Shown in pieces: positions 1 to 11,807 of a stretch of DNA of 64,000 nt. The stretch is from Lolium rigidum (lineage: Eukaryota; Streptophyta; Magnoliopsida; Poales; Poaceae), in assembly GCF_022539505.1 (NCBI RefSeq), contig NC_061510.1, positions 36,481,047 through 36,545,046 of the forward strand, in the 5' to 3' direction. The position numbers and the translations under genes are program-made. Numbering within the stretch: position 1 is the first letter of the stretch; every line of letters begins with the position of its first letter. The notes under the pieces are model-generated. The model made no database searches. It saw only the letters and a program-made list of their open reading frames with translations, and was not told the origin of the DNA.

Positions 1-96
1 TTCAGACTTTGGAGGACGAACTACAGACTGTTTAATTGCAGTTGCTGCAATAAACATTTTACAGGAATTAAGCTCCAGAAGTAGGCCACAAATTGA

Positions 97-3000
97 CTAG
101 GGGTCTGGATGGCCCATTATGGGCTCATCATCACCGGAGTCATCGTCATCTTCTTCACTCAGCTCTTCGTCGCTCGAATTATCTTCTGGAGCTATACCAG
201 CATCCTCTGGTTTAGCATATTTTTCGCAGAATTCTGCAGAAATATGAGCAATATAATTCAGCTTTTGAGGCAACCCCCACTTTGTTAAGGAAAATAGTAT
301 CTTCTGATGAAATACTGCAACCACTATTTGATAGAAAGAACAAATCTCAGTAAAGTTGATTTGGTGACATGATTACAAACACTATATTCTAGCATACCAA
401 GTGTCTCCAGATCCTAAAAGCAAATATCTGCACCAGCAAAATGAGTTACTGACTCGGCAAGCCTGACATACCAGGTTAGGTTCCTAGATAAGCAAACCAG
501 ATCCACAGCATGTTTCTCTTGAGACCTTTTATGATTACAACCTATCTATCACATCAGCTCATGATCACACATTCAGAATGAAAAGTCTTTTCTTTTTTGG
601 AGTTTTTCAGGGTTTCAGTGTCTCTTATAAAACATGCCACAATGCTTGGACGTTTTCTTTTCAACTTAATTAATAGGCAGCGCCCCTGCCAGTTGCTCAA
701 AAGAATGTACCCTCCCATGATGACTAAACAATCCCAGCTATGAGCTAGTTCCCTAATTATTTGAGGACGTGAAAGTCTTATGCTGCTAAACATCACCTTA
801 CATTAATAAAAAGATATGCATAAAAGCTAGGATATTAGACTTGGGCATCGGCAAAATGGGCATCCAGTTCAGCTTTTTTACGTATTTCCCATAAACAAAC
901 TTGTATTTTGATTTCTAAATGGGATAAAACCATACACAAATTATAATTACACAAACATCTCGTGGTACAACATATTCTTTTACCTACTGCAGAGCTAACG
1001 AATGGTTAGCAAGCAACACACCAACAGGGTTTAAAACTTGCGGTACACACTTACATCTAAAGCCTATTCAGATTATATACCCTGTGGGGGTTGAATTATT
1101 TCTCTGTTGGACCCCTATCATTTCAATCCTCTAGTCAACATCTGATACAGTCCCCGAGAATAAATTGCTCTAGTCAAATAGTATCTATTACAACCAATCA
1201 GGGCGGCACTAGGGGTATTCCTAGGTATTCATGATAATACCAATGATTTTGGCACAATAGCGACGATTTTGGCAAAACAGCGACGATTTTAGCAAAACAG
1301 GGACAATTTTGGCAAAATGAATACCAGGTTGCCAATTCTGAAATTCCTAGCGACGCCACTACAATCAATGTGGAAAATTCAGATTTCTCTATAGGAACTT
1401 TAATTGGAAAAAATAGAACACCTGTAACAAACCAACAATCTTTGGCTGCTGCTTACCTAGAAACAAACCAACACTCTAAATAGTAGTCTAACTATTTTTT
1501 TCGCAAACAGTAGTCTACAAATCACCATTACGTGCATTAAATTTATACATGAAAGCTAGGGTATTAGAATTGGGCATCTGCGAAATGAGCAGCTAGCAAA
1601 TTTAATGTAGCAATTTCCTAGAAAACGAACTTCTATGTCGGTTTCTAGATGAGATACATCCATGCACAGATTATAATTACACAAACTTCTCTTGGTACCA
1701 CAAACTATAATTTTTACCTACTCGAACCAATGTATGGTAACCACACACCATACCAGCAAGTTTAAAACTTACGGTATGCACTTACGGACCTGAAGCCTAC
1801 TCAAACTACATGAATAATTTTAATCCTCTAATCAACAACTGATAGTCCCTGGCAACACACTGCTCTTATCAATAGTATGCAATATAACCTATATAGCGAT
1901 TTAGATTTCCCTTCTCTCAAAAACAAAATTATGTCTTTATAGAACCTTTATCCAAACACGCAAGTAGAACACCTATACAAACCAATGATCTTTGCAAGCT
2001 TCTTACCTAAAACCTGTACGGAAGTCGCGATGATGTCTGAAATTGTTCTTCAACATGTTTATATTACTTGTTATTGGTTATTGTATAAACGAACTTAGCA
2101 TGGTAAACTAAAAGGACAGGTCAGAGTGAATGGCCGCCATGTATAACAAAAGAGGTGAATTCGTCCTTTCTACTACTTAGCAAAAGACTGCAAAGACTAA
2201 AGATAATCAATGGATAACAATAATGACTACGGATAACACTGTTATGCGTGTTAAGTAAACATGGTCACCTTTGACTTTTAGTTCATAAGCAGGGCGGTCA
2301 CGCATCAACAGTGCAGCAGCTTCTCCGTTTAATGGATCGGAAGGATTTGGGTATAATAAGAGTTGCGGTAGGAAGACTTCAAATACATTGACAAGATCTG
2401 CAAAACGAGGCATATAGGTTGAAAGGTGAGACTGCTGTAGATAAAATGGTAGATAACAATCAAAGAAAGGTGATTAGCAGGGCCATCAACAGAAATACTA
2501 GTAAGATAGAAAGATCAAATTTACCAAACATTGGGCTCCACGTCTGGTTAATGACATCCAAACAGACGGAACCAGACCTGCATTTTGCATCCATCCAAGG
2601 TTGGTTAGGACACAGGAGTAGTTATTGTCGTTTGAATCGAAGTGAGCATATAAGAAAAGAAAAATTATATACTGAATGCGATATACTCACAGTTCATCAA
2701 CATTGGGGTGATATATCTTATTGACAAAACCAATTGAAGGAGACCTGTACGGATACGCGTCAGGCAATTCTACTCTAACCTTCCATACGCCTCCTTGGTA
2801 GAGACCTGTTGAATTCAGCAGAACACCGATCAAGCAGTGCGGCAGGAGCTCATCTGAGTTTTTTGCAAACATGACTGAAGCTTAACAGCTGATAATAAGA
2901 TACTGATGAAGGCATCATAAACAAAAGGGAAACCTGCAAGTGGAAATTAAGCTTGGAGATCTACCAACCCACCGTGGTTCCTAAGCTAAATCAGCATAAG

Positions 3001-3385
3001 CAACAGGCAACAATGGTATTAAAGAACAATGGGCGTAGAGAGAGAAAGGACCCAGGAACATGTTCAGTTCCGTCTAGATTCGGAAATCGGAAGCTACGGG
3101 GTACTAATCGCTCTAGTAGAGAAGTGAATCGAAATCGTCCGGCTATGTGCGACAAGAAGACAAGAACAAGAAGAACCGTCCGTACTTTCGTTCGGCCCAC
3201 GGAACTCGACGAAGAACTCCTGCATCCCGTCATTGACCATCTCGACCTTGTAGTCGCTCATCATCCTGCAAGCACCAAGAAATCCAGATCAGGGCCGAAA
3301 TCCCCCATCAGAATCCAAGAAAATCCAAGAAGGGTGCTCACAGCTTCATCAGGTCCATCTCCCGGCGCTTGCTCGGCGAGGACAT
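97..3385 (-). CDS. Ubiquitin-conjugating enzyme E2, UBC4/5/6 type, six exons, 185 aa
   Basis: Accepts ubiquitin from E1 on a catalytic cysteine and passes it on with an E3; soluble, cytosol/nucleus. Exons read on the minus strand: 3342-3385, 3186-3265, 2691-2805, 2525-2577, 2269-2397, 97-233. All five introns are GT..AG, and the exons sum to 558 nt (185 codons plus TAG). The start gives [15 protein letters not shown], the usual N-terminus of this class. HPN is at residues 74-76 and the active-site Cys is at about residue 85, in SGSVCLDV. The C-terminus is an acidic tail ([16 protein letters not shown]) typical of plant UBC4/5/6 and animal UBE2H. Length matches the family (183-187 aa). Intron 5 is 2.0 kb and contains duplicated sequence. 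No frame break seen. The exact paralogue cannot be assigned. Confidence 0.93.
818..1880. repeat. Diverged tandem duplication inside E2 intron 5
   Basis: Two related blocks, roughly 818-1190 and 1544-1880, share ordered words: AGCTAGG(A/G)TATTAGA, TTGGGCATC, TTATAATTACACAAAC and GTTTAAAACTT. The order is conserved over more than 300 bp with many substitutions, so this is an old direct duplication of intronic DNA. No coding content seen. Confidence 0.65.
1242..1319. repeat. Four-copy 20-bp minisatellite
   Basis: The unit ACGATTTTGGCAAAACAGCG and variants of it are repeated about four times head to tail between the two intronic duplication blocks of the E2 gene. Confidence 0.75.
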
Positions 3386-3823
3386 CCTGGGGGAGCCGAG
3401 AATCGGCGGCTCGTCGTGTGGAGATGCGTCGTTGGAGATAAGAGGGGAGGGATGGAGAAGATCGAGTCGGGTCGGGTGTCCTGTGGCGAGAGGCTATGGA
3501 AAGCAGAGGCAGGCAGGGGAAAGGGACACGGAGAGGGGAAGACGAAGGATGGATGGATCCAGGGGAAACTGGTACTGGTATAGGGTCGGGATGGATGGAT
3601 GGTTACTTAATTAATCTCGGGGAATTATAAAGTTTTCTTAGTGCTGAAACATTGGTACTCCAAGATTTATCTTGAAACCGTCATACAAAAATAACTTCCC
3701 GTCTGAGTGAAGTACGGCCTACGTTTTCTTGTCCCAGCCAAAACTCACGGCTTACGATGTTGAGTTTCTGATTTTTCATGCCTTTCTACAAAGAATATTA
3801 TGGTAGAGGTGTACATTATATTT
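3386..3823 (-). promoter_or_regulatory. E2 gene 5' UTR and compact promoter region
   Basis: This is the only host-like DNA between the E2 start codon and the LTR edge at 3824. It is purine/GC-rich next to the ATG and AT-rich further upstream. I see no convincing TATA box. The native promoter must be short, or transposon sequence contributes to it. Confidence 0.4.
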
Positions 3824-4856
3824 TGTTGGATAATTAAGCATAATTCCCATGATTAATTCTAGAATATTAAGCATGACGACAGTAACTACTAACAGTGAAA
3901 CTTGAACATACTAGATGCATTAATCAACATAAATAGTAGCAGGTAAATGGTGCAACATCCATCGCTAAACAGATCGAGATATGTCGAACGTACCGATCTG
4001 GTGGAGGTGGCGGTGCAGGTGTAGCAGATGATGTCGCAGCAGTAACGTTGTTGATGACAACGTTGTTGACGACGGGAACGACGGGTTGAAGTAGACGGTG
4101 TTGAAGACGATGGTAGGCAGCACCGCCCTACTTGGACGGAAGGCGACCCGTGATGAAGAGATTGAGCAGTCGCGCAAAGCGCTTCTCAAAAACCTAATTC
4201 GCCCTCTCCCGTACAGGATCGCAAAGGCGAGCGGTTCCGAAGATCTGCTCTCCCGTTCGCCGGTGCACGCCGGCAGGCGGGATGGAGTAGGTTACGATAG
4301 CGGCGCAAGCAGAGAGATGTGGAAATCCTAACTCGTGTATTAGATATGTTTCTGCGTTAGCCGGGCAAGAGATTATATAGGCTCAGAAAACCCTGTGCAA
4401 CGTGGGCACGCCCATGTCTGCGAACGTTTCGAGTCGGGTACAGATAGCCCACGATCTGGGAGCGACCCAAACCGACTAACTGTGACTCGTCTGTCTAGGA
4501 CTCTATTCGTTTTCCTGAACTACAAACAGGAAGGAAAGTCTCGACTCGAGGCTCAATCCACTCACCACGAGCGCGGCGCGCGTCGTGACGAGTCGAGTTG
4601 AGGCGAGCGAGGAGGAGGAGGAGCGTGCGTCTACCACTCCTATTCGCACTCACTTACTACTGGTGGAACAACCCACCTTATAAGGTGGTCTAACTTTCTC
4701 CCAACTTTCCATGTGGCACTAAACTTCCCACCTCTTGCCACGAGCTGCCACCAACTTGAGCTCAAACTCACAAGGCTGCCACTATGTGGTTTTGAGATTT
4801 ATAGGGAAATCTGAAATATAGTATAGGACACTAAAAATGGGCCCAATATTTTAACA
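3824..4856 (-). repeat. Copia 3' LTR, about 1.03 kb
   Basis: Bounded by TGTT..AACA on the element strand (start at 4856, end TCCAACA at 3824) and preceded by a polypurine tract. It contains a CCTATATAATC promoter motif at 4371-4381. The 3' portion is GC-rich. The boundary at 3824 is inferred from the TG..CA rule and not from a second copy. Confidence 0.75.
4371..4381 (-). promoter_or_regulatory. LTR TATA box pointing toward the E2 gene
   Basis: On the minus strand this reads CCTATATAATC, followed about 30 bp later by a plausible start region. Transcription would run leftwards, leave the LTR at 3824 and enter the E2 gene on its coding strand. Confidence 0.5.
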
Positions 4857-5377
4857 ATCCCCCACCAGATCTCAAATCCCCATTTAGAGATTTACCGATA
4901 CTCGTTGCTTGTTTATATACCAGTGTTTCAGCGGAGACTGTTAAGTTGAACTTCCGCCTAGAACCTTAAGCTACATCCATTCACACTTGAACAATGGACT
5001 AAGCCTTGAATTGCAAGTTTTGCGTGAACAGGGTTTCACTCAAAGTCATAACCAGTACATGGCTGCCAGTAGCCTACCCCGCAGGTGAAGCATATGCGTC
5101 ATACTTCGTGGTCTCTTCATGAGTTTACTAGAGATCACCCAAATCTCATAGATTGCGACATTTAACAATCAGACTCATATAGGTGTGTTATTTCAAGAAT
5201 GCTATGTAGGATAGCATCTTTGCTAAAATAGCCAACATAAACATATTAAGGCTTGTTGCCAACCTGTCTTACAACAATTGAGAGTTGTGCATCTTCACAT
5301 AGAGAGGGTTACATAATACTCTCCTCAATTAAACCACTAGTTTGTTCTTCTCAGGTCCTAATTCACGGGATCTCCGA

Positions 5378-6934
5378 TCACAAAGATTGGGTTACCACTA
5401 TGGTGTAACATGGTCTCAAATCCATCTTCCTCGATGCACTTTCTATCACATTACGTGATAGTCCCTTTGTAAAGGGATCTGCCAGGTTTTTGTCTGTTTG
5501 AATATACGTAACAATTATTACTCTGGAGTTTCGCAATTTCCTGACAGACTTCAAACGTCTCTTTACCTGTCTTGATGACTTCGCGTTATCATTAGAATTG
5601 TTCACTTTGATAATTACGGTTTGATTGTCACAATTCAAAAGGATTGTCGGAACAGGTTTTCCAACCACGGGCAAGTCCATCAAGAGCTCACACAACCATT
5701 CTGATTCAACAGTGGTTGTGTCTAAAGCAGTAAGTTCTGCTTTCATAGTTGACCTCGTCAATATGGTTTGCTTGCAAGATCTCCATGATACTGCGCCACC
5801 TCCAAAGGTAAATACATACCGCTAGTGGCGTAGAGATCAGCTACATCAGAGATCCAATTTGAATCACTATATCCTTCAAGCACAGTCGAGTGCCCTGAAT
5901 AGTGAATCTCATAACTCATTGTACCACAAAGATAGTGCATGACCCTATCAAGTGCATGTCAATGATCAGTACCCGGGTTTGACATGAACCTACTCAACTT
6001 GCTAACAGCAAAAGAGATGTCGGGTCTAGTCGCGCTCTCTAAGTACATGAGTGAGCCAACGATCTGAGAATATCTCAATTGATCTATGGCTATCCTCCGG
6101 TTCTTGCGTAGTATCACACTGGGATCATAAGGTGTTGGAGAAGACTTACTATCAATATAGCTGAACCGGCTAAAGATCTTCTCAACATAATGAGATTGCG
6201 TTAGAGTAATCTCACTCTCGTTCTTAATCAGCTTGATGTTCAGAATCACATCAGCTTCTCTCAGATCTTTCATATCAAAGCTCTTTGACAAGGAATACTT
6301 GACCTCATGTTGTACTTTCATGCTTGTACCAAAGATCAGAATATCATCCACATACAAACATAATATAACACCTTCGCCCCCACCATGGCGATAGTAAACG
6401 CACTTGTCAGCCTCATTAACAACAAAGTCTACAGAAGTTAAAGTTCTGTCAAACTTCTCATGCCATTGCTTAGGTGCTTGTTTCAGGCCATATAACGATT
6501 TCAGCAACTTGCACACATTTCTTTCTTCACCTTTTACTACAAACCCATTAGGCTGATCCATATAGATTTCCTCTTCCAACTCTCCATTAAGAAAAGATGT
6601 CTTTAATTCCATTTGATGAACGATAAGACCATAGGAGGCAGCCATGGACAGTAGTAATCGAATGGTGGTAAGTTTAGCGACAGGTGAATAGGTGTCGAAG
6701 TAGTCGTCGCCTTCTCTCTGTGTGTAGTCTTTCGCTACAAGCCGTGCTTTGTACTTCTCAATAGTACCATCAGGTCTTAGCTTCTTCATGAACACCCATT
6801 TGCATCCCAGAGGCTTGCATCCATGGGGTCGTTCTGATAGTTCCCAAGTTCCATTAGAAAGAATAGAGTCCATCTCATTATGGACAACTTCTTTCCAGTG
6901 ATCTGCATCTGGAGATGCATATGCCTCTGCAATG
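5378..6934 (-). pseudogene. Copia pol remnant: reverse transcriptase and RNase H
   Basis: Minus-strand translation shows the copia RT opening (GCKWVFMKKLRPDGTIEKYK), the catalytic YVDD motif, SLYGLKQAPKQWHEKF, SATRPDISFAVSKLSRF, and a C-terminal RNase H ending in LADPFTKGL. The frame is broken by an in-frame TGA (original Trp codon) near 5950 and a -1 frameshift near 5825. It cannot encode a working polymerase as it stands. Confidence 0.9.
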
Positions 6935-7462
6935 GACGTGGGAGACGCAATGCGCCGTGGCATCCAGGAGCTCCCGTGTCGGCGCGACACGGAAGGCACC
7001 AGCCTCGAAGGCAGCATCCCCAACACGGGGTGGTTGCCGCCCTTGATGTGTGCGAGGACGGCCTCCAGCGTGCATCCCGACGCGCTCCACCAACGGCGGC
7101 GGCATGCGGTGTTGTTGCGTGCATGAGGGGGATGAGGGCCATCGTACACAGCCAGCTCGCGCTCGTACCTCTGCCGCAGAACTCCCTCCACGCCTAGTAG
7201 TTGTCGGGGAAGAAACGCGGGTCATCGCGCTACTAGTCGCTCATGGAGGCGAGCAGCGCCTCGATCTCTGTGTACATGGTGTCGCCTTGCGGCAGCAGGA
7301 TCAGCACGCCTCCCACGCTTAGCCGCCAACCGCCAGGCGCGCGGAAGTCCGACGGCGCCGGGTAGCCGGCCATGCAAGAGCTACCCCCCCCCCCCACTGA
7401 TGGAGGGACCGCCGGCCGAAGCCGTTGTTCGCCGCGTCGTCTTCGGGGAACCGATCGGCCAT
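6935..7462 (-). pseudogene. Broken copy of an amplified grass gene of unknown function
   Basis: Minus-strand reading starts MADRFPEDDAANNGFGRRS at 7462 and continues, through a C12 homopolymer frameshift at about 7386-7397 and internal stops, to RYERELAVYDGPHPPHARNN and CRRRWWSASGCTLEAVLAHI. I recognise this series as a low-copy-like protein amplified with transposons in Triticeae; its function is unknown. A TATTTAT motif lies upstream at 7548-7554. The 3' part is lost at the junction with the copia fragment at 6934. Confidence 0.6.
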
Positions 7463-7966
7463 TGGAGCCGAGGTTTTTTCGACGAGAGGAGAGGGGAGAG
7501 AGGTGGAACGGCGGTGGTGAATGCGAGCAGGCGTGGTAGCTCCGCGATAAATAGAGGGGCGCAGACGTGAATGCGAGGAGACCGCATTAATTCGCCACGT
7601 GGAAGCTACACGTCGCGGCGACGACTGATCGGCGGCAGGCTTTTACAACGCGTGGAAGACGATGCGATGAGGACGACGATCTCTCTTTCTCGCCGACAGA
7701 TCAGGGCCACCAGGCGCGCGGGAACTTTCCTCGACGATTCCCACGTTTATGTTTCGTCCGGACTCCTCGAGCACGTTGGGGGGGGGGGGGTGACATGGGC
7801 TCGCCGGATAGATGAAAGCCCGAATCCAGACGAAAACGAGGATCTGGGACGCGACTAGGCCATTTTTCACCATCCGAATAAGAAAACAGTTCCTGGAAAC
7901 CTTATCGGGGAGACGGCGAGAGATGCTCATAGTTTAGGTGCAGATATGCTTATCTCATCGTCCGCT
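7463..7966. other. GC-rich leader of the amplified-gene fragment; unassigned
   Basis: No protein family recognised. The stretch is very GC-rich and includes a run of 12 G at about 7779-7790. It is probably promoter/5' sequence that travels with the pseudogene at 6935-7462 (inference). Confidence 0.35.
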
Positions 7967-8530
7967 TTGTTAGCTGCGGCTAACAAATCTTGTAGGCAAC
8001 ACGCACGTGAAGCGAGTCAGTGTCGGCTCGGTGGAACTTTAGGCGCAATGCCTGCGGCATACCTTGATCTGTACCACTGTTGCTATCCCGTAGCCAAATC
8101 CATTGAGAGGTTATGATTCTTGCGCCACCTGCAAATATTCAGCCGTTGGGATCCTCCATCTGTTGTGATCCCCAGCTGGCCGAGGGCTATATAATGCCGT
8201 GTGCCCTTCACAGCTTTTCTTTTTCACAACAGCTCCCACGACGCAACAAGTTCTTTGCTGCGGCGAACTCCCAAGGCAAGTAAACCAATCTCATCTGTAG
8301 CTAATAACTCCATACATGTTCCTTGATGCCCGCTAGGCAAGAGACTTGCCAGCCGGCAAGACGGCGGCGGCCGCCGGCATCGACTCCGGGCTACCAATCA
8401 TCAGCAACTGCAGCAGCTAGCGCATTACGACTAGCTGCACACCAATCGCCTTGTTTTCCTTTATAACGGCTTGCTTGATTCTTTTTCTTGCTTCATGTTT
8501 TTTGTGAATTTTTGTATACTCAGGCTGAGA
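7967..8530 (+). promoter_or_regulatory. LTR-like promoter segment with TATA box upstream of the palindrome
   Basis: Begins with TGTTAGCTGCGGCTAACA (short inverted repeat with a TG start) and contains GGGCTATATAATGCC at 8185-8199, followed by a pyrimidine-rich CTTCACAGCTTTTC. The layout resembles the U3/R boundary of a plant LTR. It faces the inverted repeat starting at about 8540. The LTR 3' end and primer binding site could not be located, so this is a candidate only. Confidence 0.45.
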
Positions 8531-9864
8531 TGGACAGGCGCGACAAATCCCATGGCAGGAAGTCTGGCGGTGCTCATGACAAAAGAGAACCTCGCTCCAC
8601 CAAGACGTACAAGGGCCATGCTAACAGATCCGTCAGCCCGAGCGGAAAAGAAGGTGAGATCCTTCATCTTCCGCCACCGCAGCCCAGGCAAAGTGGAAGG
8701 GTCACGACTTACATTAGGGAGTCGCCACGCCTTCCGGCGGTTACCGTTGCCTCGGTGCCCACGCGCAAGTGATCAAACACCGGCCGTGGCACCGCGCCTC
8801 CATCCAGCGAGGTTATCGTCGTGGATATTAAAGCTCCAATTGACATACCTCAAGTACGTACAACTCAAGTACTGCATATTTCTTCTTCCCTTGCGTCCAT
8901 CTTGATCCAACAAATCTTATCATCTTCATGCCCATGATAAGCTTGAGGATGTTCTGCTGCACATCAAAGGCAAGGCGGAGCAACTAGCCTGCAACAAGCT
9001 CGCTGAAGGTGAGGCCAGCCACGCTCCTGCTGCCGAGCTTGTGGCGTCGCCGGCGCAAGTGCCCGCTCCTGCCCCGGGTATGCCCGTTCAAGCCACTGCA
9101 ACTGAGGAGAAGAAGCGTCCTGCCACTTCACCCGTTGATGAAGTTGTCGGGACAGTCGTGAAGATGTTGCGTTCGCCCCACCATGGTAAGCTTACGTGCT
9201 CGCTTATCTCTTCCCATCCTGGTGCATCTTGGCCTTTATTTCTTCCTACTTTTGTGTGAGAACTCACTAGCTGCTTCTTTTAATTTCAGACTTGCTGAGT
9301 GACGCGCCCTTCGGTGCCTCTGCTTACTCTTCGGAGGCTAGGGCATTCCGCATTCGCCTTGAGAACAAGAAGCTCCAGGAGAGCGTGGCAGACATCTTGT
9401 CCGTCCTCCGCCGTCCTTCAAGCGGCGAGACGTCGGGCGTGCCGACACTTGCCCTTCCTGACGCGACACAGGCCGATCAGCGTATGAAGAGGAACGTCGC
9501 CGGCGACCTGGAGGATGTCCAAACAGCCTTGCGCGCCGTGCCGCTGGAGAAAGACGACGTCATCAACAAGATTGAGTACAACATCATAGCCTGGGATGAG
9601 GGATACAAGGGCTCGCCACTCGCCGACCTCAAGGCCCTTATGGGCCACCTGAAAGTGTTGGTGACTCGCCTTGAGGGAGATTCGTCATCCCGGCAAGGCT
9701 ATCTCCCTGGCTTCTCAAGCACGTCCGCTCCTCCAGCATCTTGAAGCTGCTTGCACAGAAACCAATGAAGGGGTTGCCTGGCTGAAGGTAGATAGACCCC
9801 GTCTTGAGAAGCGTGTCGCCAAACTGGAGCAGGCGCGCGCCAAGCAACAAACATGCATCACAAA
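8530..9864 (+). pseudogene. Palindrome arm 1: retroelement-type coiled-coil ORF fragment
   Basis: Reading frames here give MDRRDKSHGRKSGG, then after a stop the PAQVPAPAPGMPVQ segment, a likely GT..AG intron at about 9186-9288, and a long helical segment with SEARAFRIRLENKKLQES, ADLKALMGHLKVLVTRLE and RLEKRVAKLEQARAKQQ. Heptad-like charged and hydrophobic spacing suggests a coiled coil. It resembles the gag-like or accessory proteins of large grass gypsy elements (inference). Stops and frame changes make it non-functional. Confidence 0.55.
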
Positions 9865-11215
9865 ATATGGCAAGCTTGCTTCGGAAGCTCGTAGGCGGGA
9901 GAAGGAGGTCGCCGGGCTTTGTGATGCATGTTTGTTGCTTGGCGCACGCCTGCTCCAGTTCGGCGACACGCTTCTCAAGACGAGGTCTATCGGCCTTCAG
10001 CCGGGCAACTCCATCATTGGTTTATGTGCAAGCAGCTTCAAGTTGCTGGAGGAGCGGACGTGCTTGAGAAGCCAGGGAGATAGCCTTGCTAGGGGATGGC
10101 GAATCTCCCTCAAGGCGAGTCACCAACGCTTTCAGGTGGCCCATAAGGGCCTGGAGGTCGGCGGGTGGCGAGCCCTTGTATCCCTCATCCCAGGCTATGA
10201 TGTTGTACTCAATCTTGCCGATGACGTCGCCTTTCTCTAGCAGCACAACGTTCAAGGCTGCTTGGATATCCCCAGGTTGCCGGCGACGTTCCTCTTCATA
10301 CGTTGACCAGCATGTGTCGCGTCAGGAAGGACAAGTGTCGGCACACCCGATGTCTCACCGCTTGAAGGATGGCGGAGGACGGATAGGATGTCCGCCAAGC
10401 TCTCCTAGAGCTTCTTGTTCAGATCAAGGCGAATGCGGAGTGACCTAGCCTCCGAAGAGTAATCAGAGGCACCGAAGGGCGCGTCACTCAGCAAGTCTGA
10501 AAGTAAAAGAAGCATCAGCTAGTGAGTGCTCATATCAAAGTAGGAAGAAATAAATGCCAAGTTGTACCAGAATGGGAAGAGATAAGCGAGCACGCAAGCT
10601 TACCATGGTGGGGCAAATGCGGCCTCTTCATGACTGTCCCGACAACTTCATCCACGGATGAAGCAGCATGACGACGCTTCTTCTCCTCAGTTGTAGTGTC
10701 TTGAACGGGCATACCCGGGGCAGGAGCGGGCACTTGCGCCGGCGACGCCACAAGGTCGGCAGTAGGAGTGTGGCTGGCCTCACCTTCAGCGAGCCAGTCG
10801 CAGGCTAGCTGCTCCGCCTTGCCTTCGATGTGCGGTAGAACAGCCTCAAGCTTATCTTGCGCATGAAGATGACAAGATTTGTTGGATGAAGATGGATGCA
10901 AGGGAAGAAGAAAGATGCAAAACTTGAGCTGTATGTACTTCAGGTATGGCAAGCGGAGCTTCAGTATCCATGGTGATAACCTTGCTGGATGGAGGCGCGG
11001 TGCCACGGCCGGTGCTTGATCGCTTACGCGTGGGCACCGAGGCAACGGTAACTGCCGGAAGGGGTGGCGACTCCCTGGTGTAAGTCGTGACCCTTCCACT
11101 CTGCCTAGGCGGTGGTAGTGGAGGATGAAGGATCTCACCTTCTTTTCCGTTCGGGCTGACGGATCTTTCAGCGCGGCCCTTCTACGGCTTGGTGGAGCGG
11201 GGTCCTCTCCCATTT
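8540..11215. repeat. Large inverted repeat (palindrome), arms about 1.3 kb, loop 53 bp
   Basis: Arm 1 (about 8540-9864, plus) and arm 2 (about 9918-11215, minus) encode the same peptide series in opposite orientations, for example PAQVPAPAPGMPVQ at about 9056 and at about 10720. The inner ends are exact: ACATGCATCACAAA at 9851-9864 against its complement at 9918-9931. Arms stay nearly equidistant from the centre at about 9891, so few indels separate them. A transcript across the locus would fold into a stem of more than 1 kb. Confidence 0.9.
9918..11215 (-). pseudogene. Palindrome arm 2: inverted copy of the same ORF fragment
   Basis: The minus strand shows the same peptides with point changes, such as PAQVPAPAPGMPVQD and DEVVGTVMKRPHLPHHG (arm 1 has DEVVGTVVKMLRSPHHG). 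It includes the segment TGRGTAPPSSKVITMDTEAP. Similarity fades near 11215-11230. The differences between arms show that the duplication is not brand new, or that two diverged copies were joined. Confidence 0.6.
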
Positions 11216-11807
11216 GACTCCTCGTTTCCCTTCCCCATCCTAAATTCTGCATCAATGGAGGCAGCAAGAATCCCTAACTTCGTTCGATTTCTTGTCCCAT
11301 CTTCTATAAGTACTCATATCCCATGGATTTCATGGAGCAGAGCAAGAAAGAACTGGAGAATTCGAAGGAAAATCTAGGTAAGAATCTGATAGAAAGATTT
11401 ATGGGAATTGAGATTTCGTTTTCTTCCATGGATTTGATGATTTGATCTTAATCTTTCAAAATTTTCTCTCCTCTCTTTTATACAGGCTGCTGAAAGTCAG
11501 ATCTGGCCCTGGCGCCCTGCTTGTTGCAATCATCTTCGGTGGTTCGGCCCAAGATTCAGGTACTAGAAGAAGGCATCTCCATCACATATACTCCAGTACT
11601 CCATGATAGTATTATTTCCATTGTATGTTCATCTTTCTTTTCCATTCTAGTTTCAGACTGAAACTTTTAGTTCTGTTTTTATGTATCACTGGACTTGCAG
11701 TTCTAGTTTCAGATTTAGTTCTGTTCATGTCATAATTGGCTTAGCAACATTAGCTAGCTGATTTATCTTATAGCCCTTCTCTCTATGTTCATTATTCAGA
11801 GATTGCA

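Larger units (their letters stand above)
3824..6934 (-). mobile_element. 5'-truncated Ty1-copia retrotransposon with 3' LTR
   Basis: Element on the minus strand, with a complete 3' LTR (3824-4856), an untranslated stretch (4857-5377) and the RT/RNase H half of pol (5378-6934). The purine tract GGTGGGGGAT directly precedes the LTR start TGTTAAAAT. Gag, protease and integrase are absent: homology stops at about 6934, where an unrelated GC-rich gene fragment begins, so the 5' half was lost by recombination or replaced. No second LTR or target-site duplication can be checked. Confidence 0.85.

Noticed and set aside
2953..3441. 162-codon plus-strand frame over E2 exons 1-2
   Set aside because: Antisense to well-supported E2 exons.
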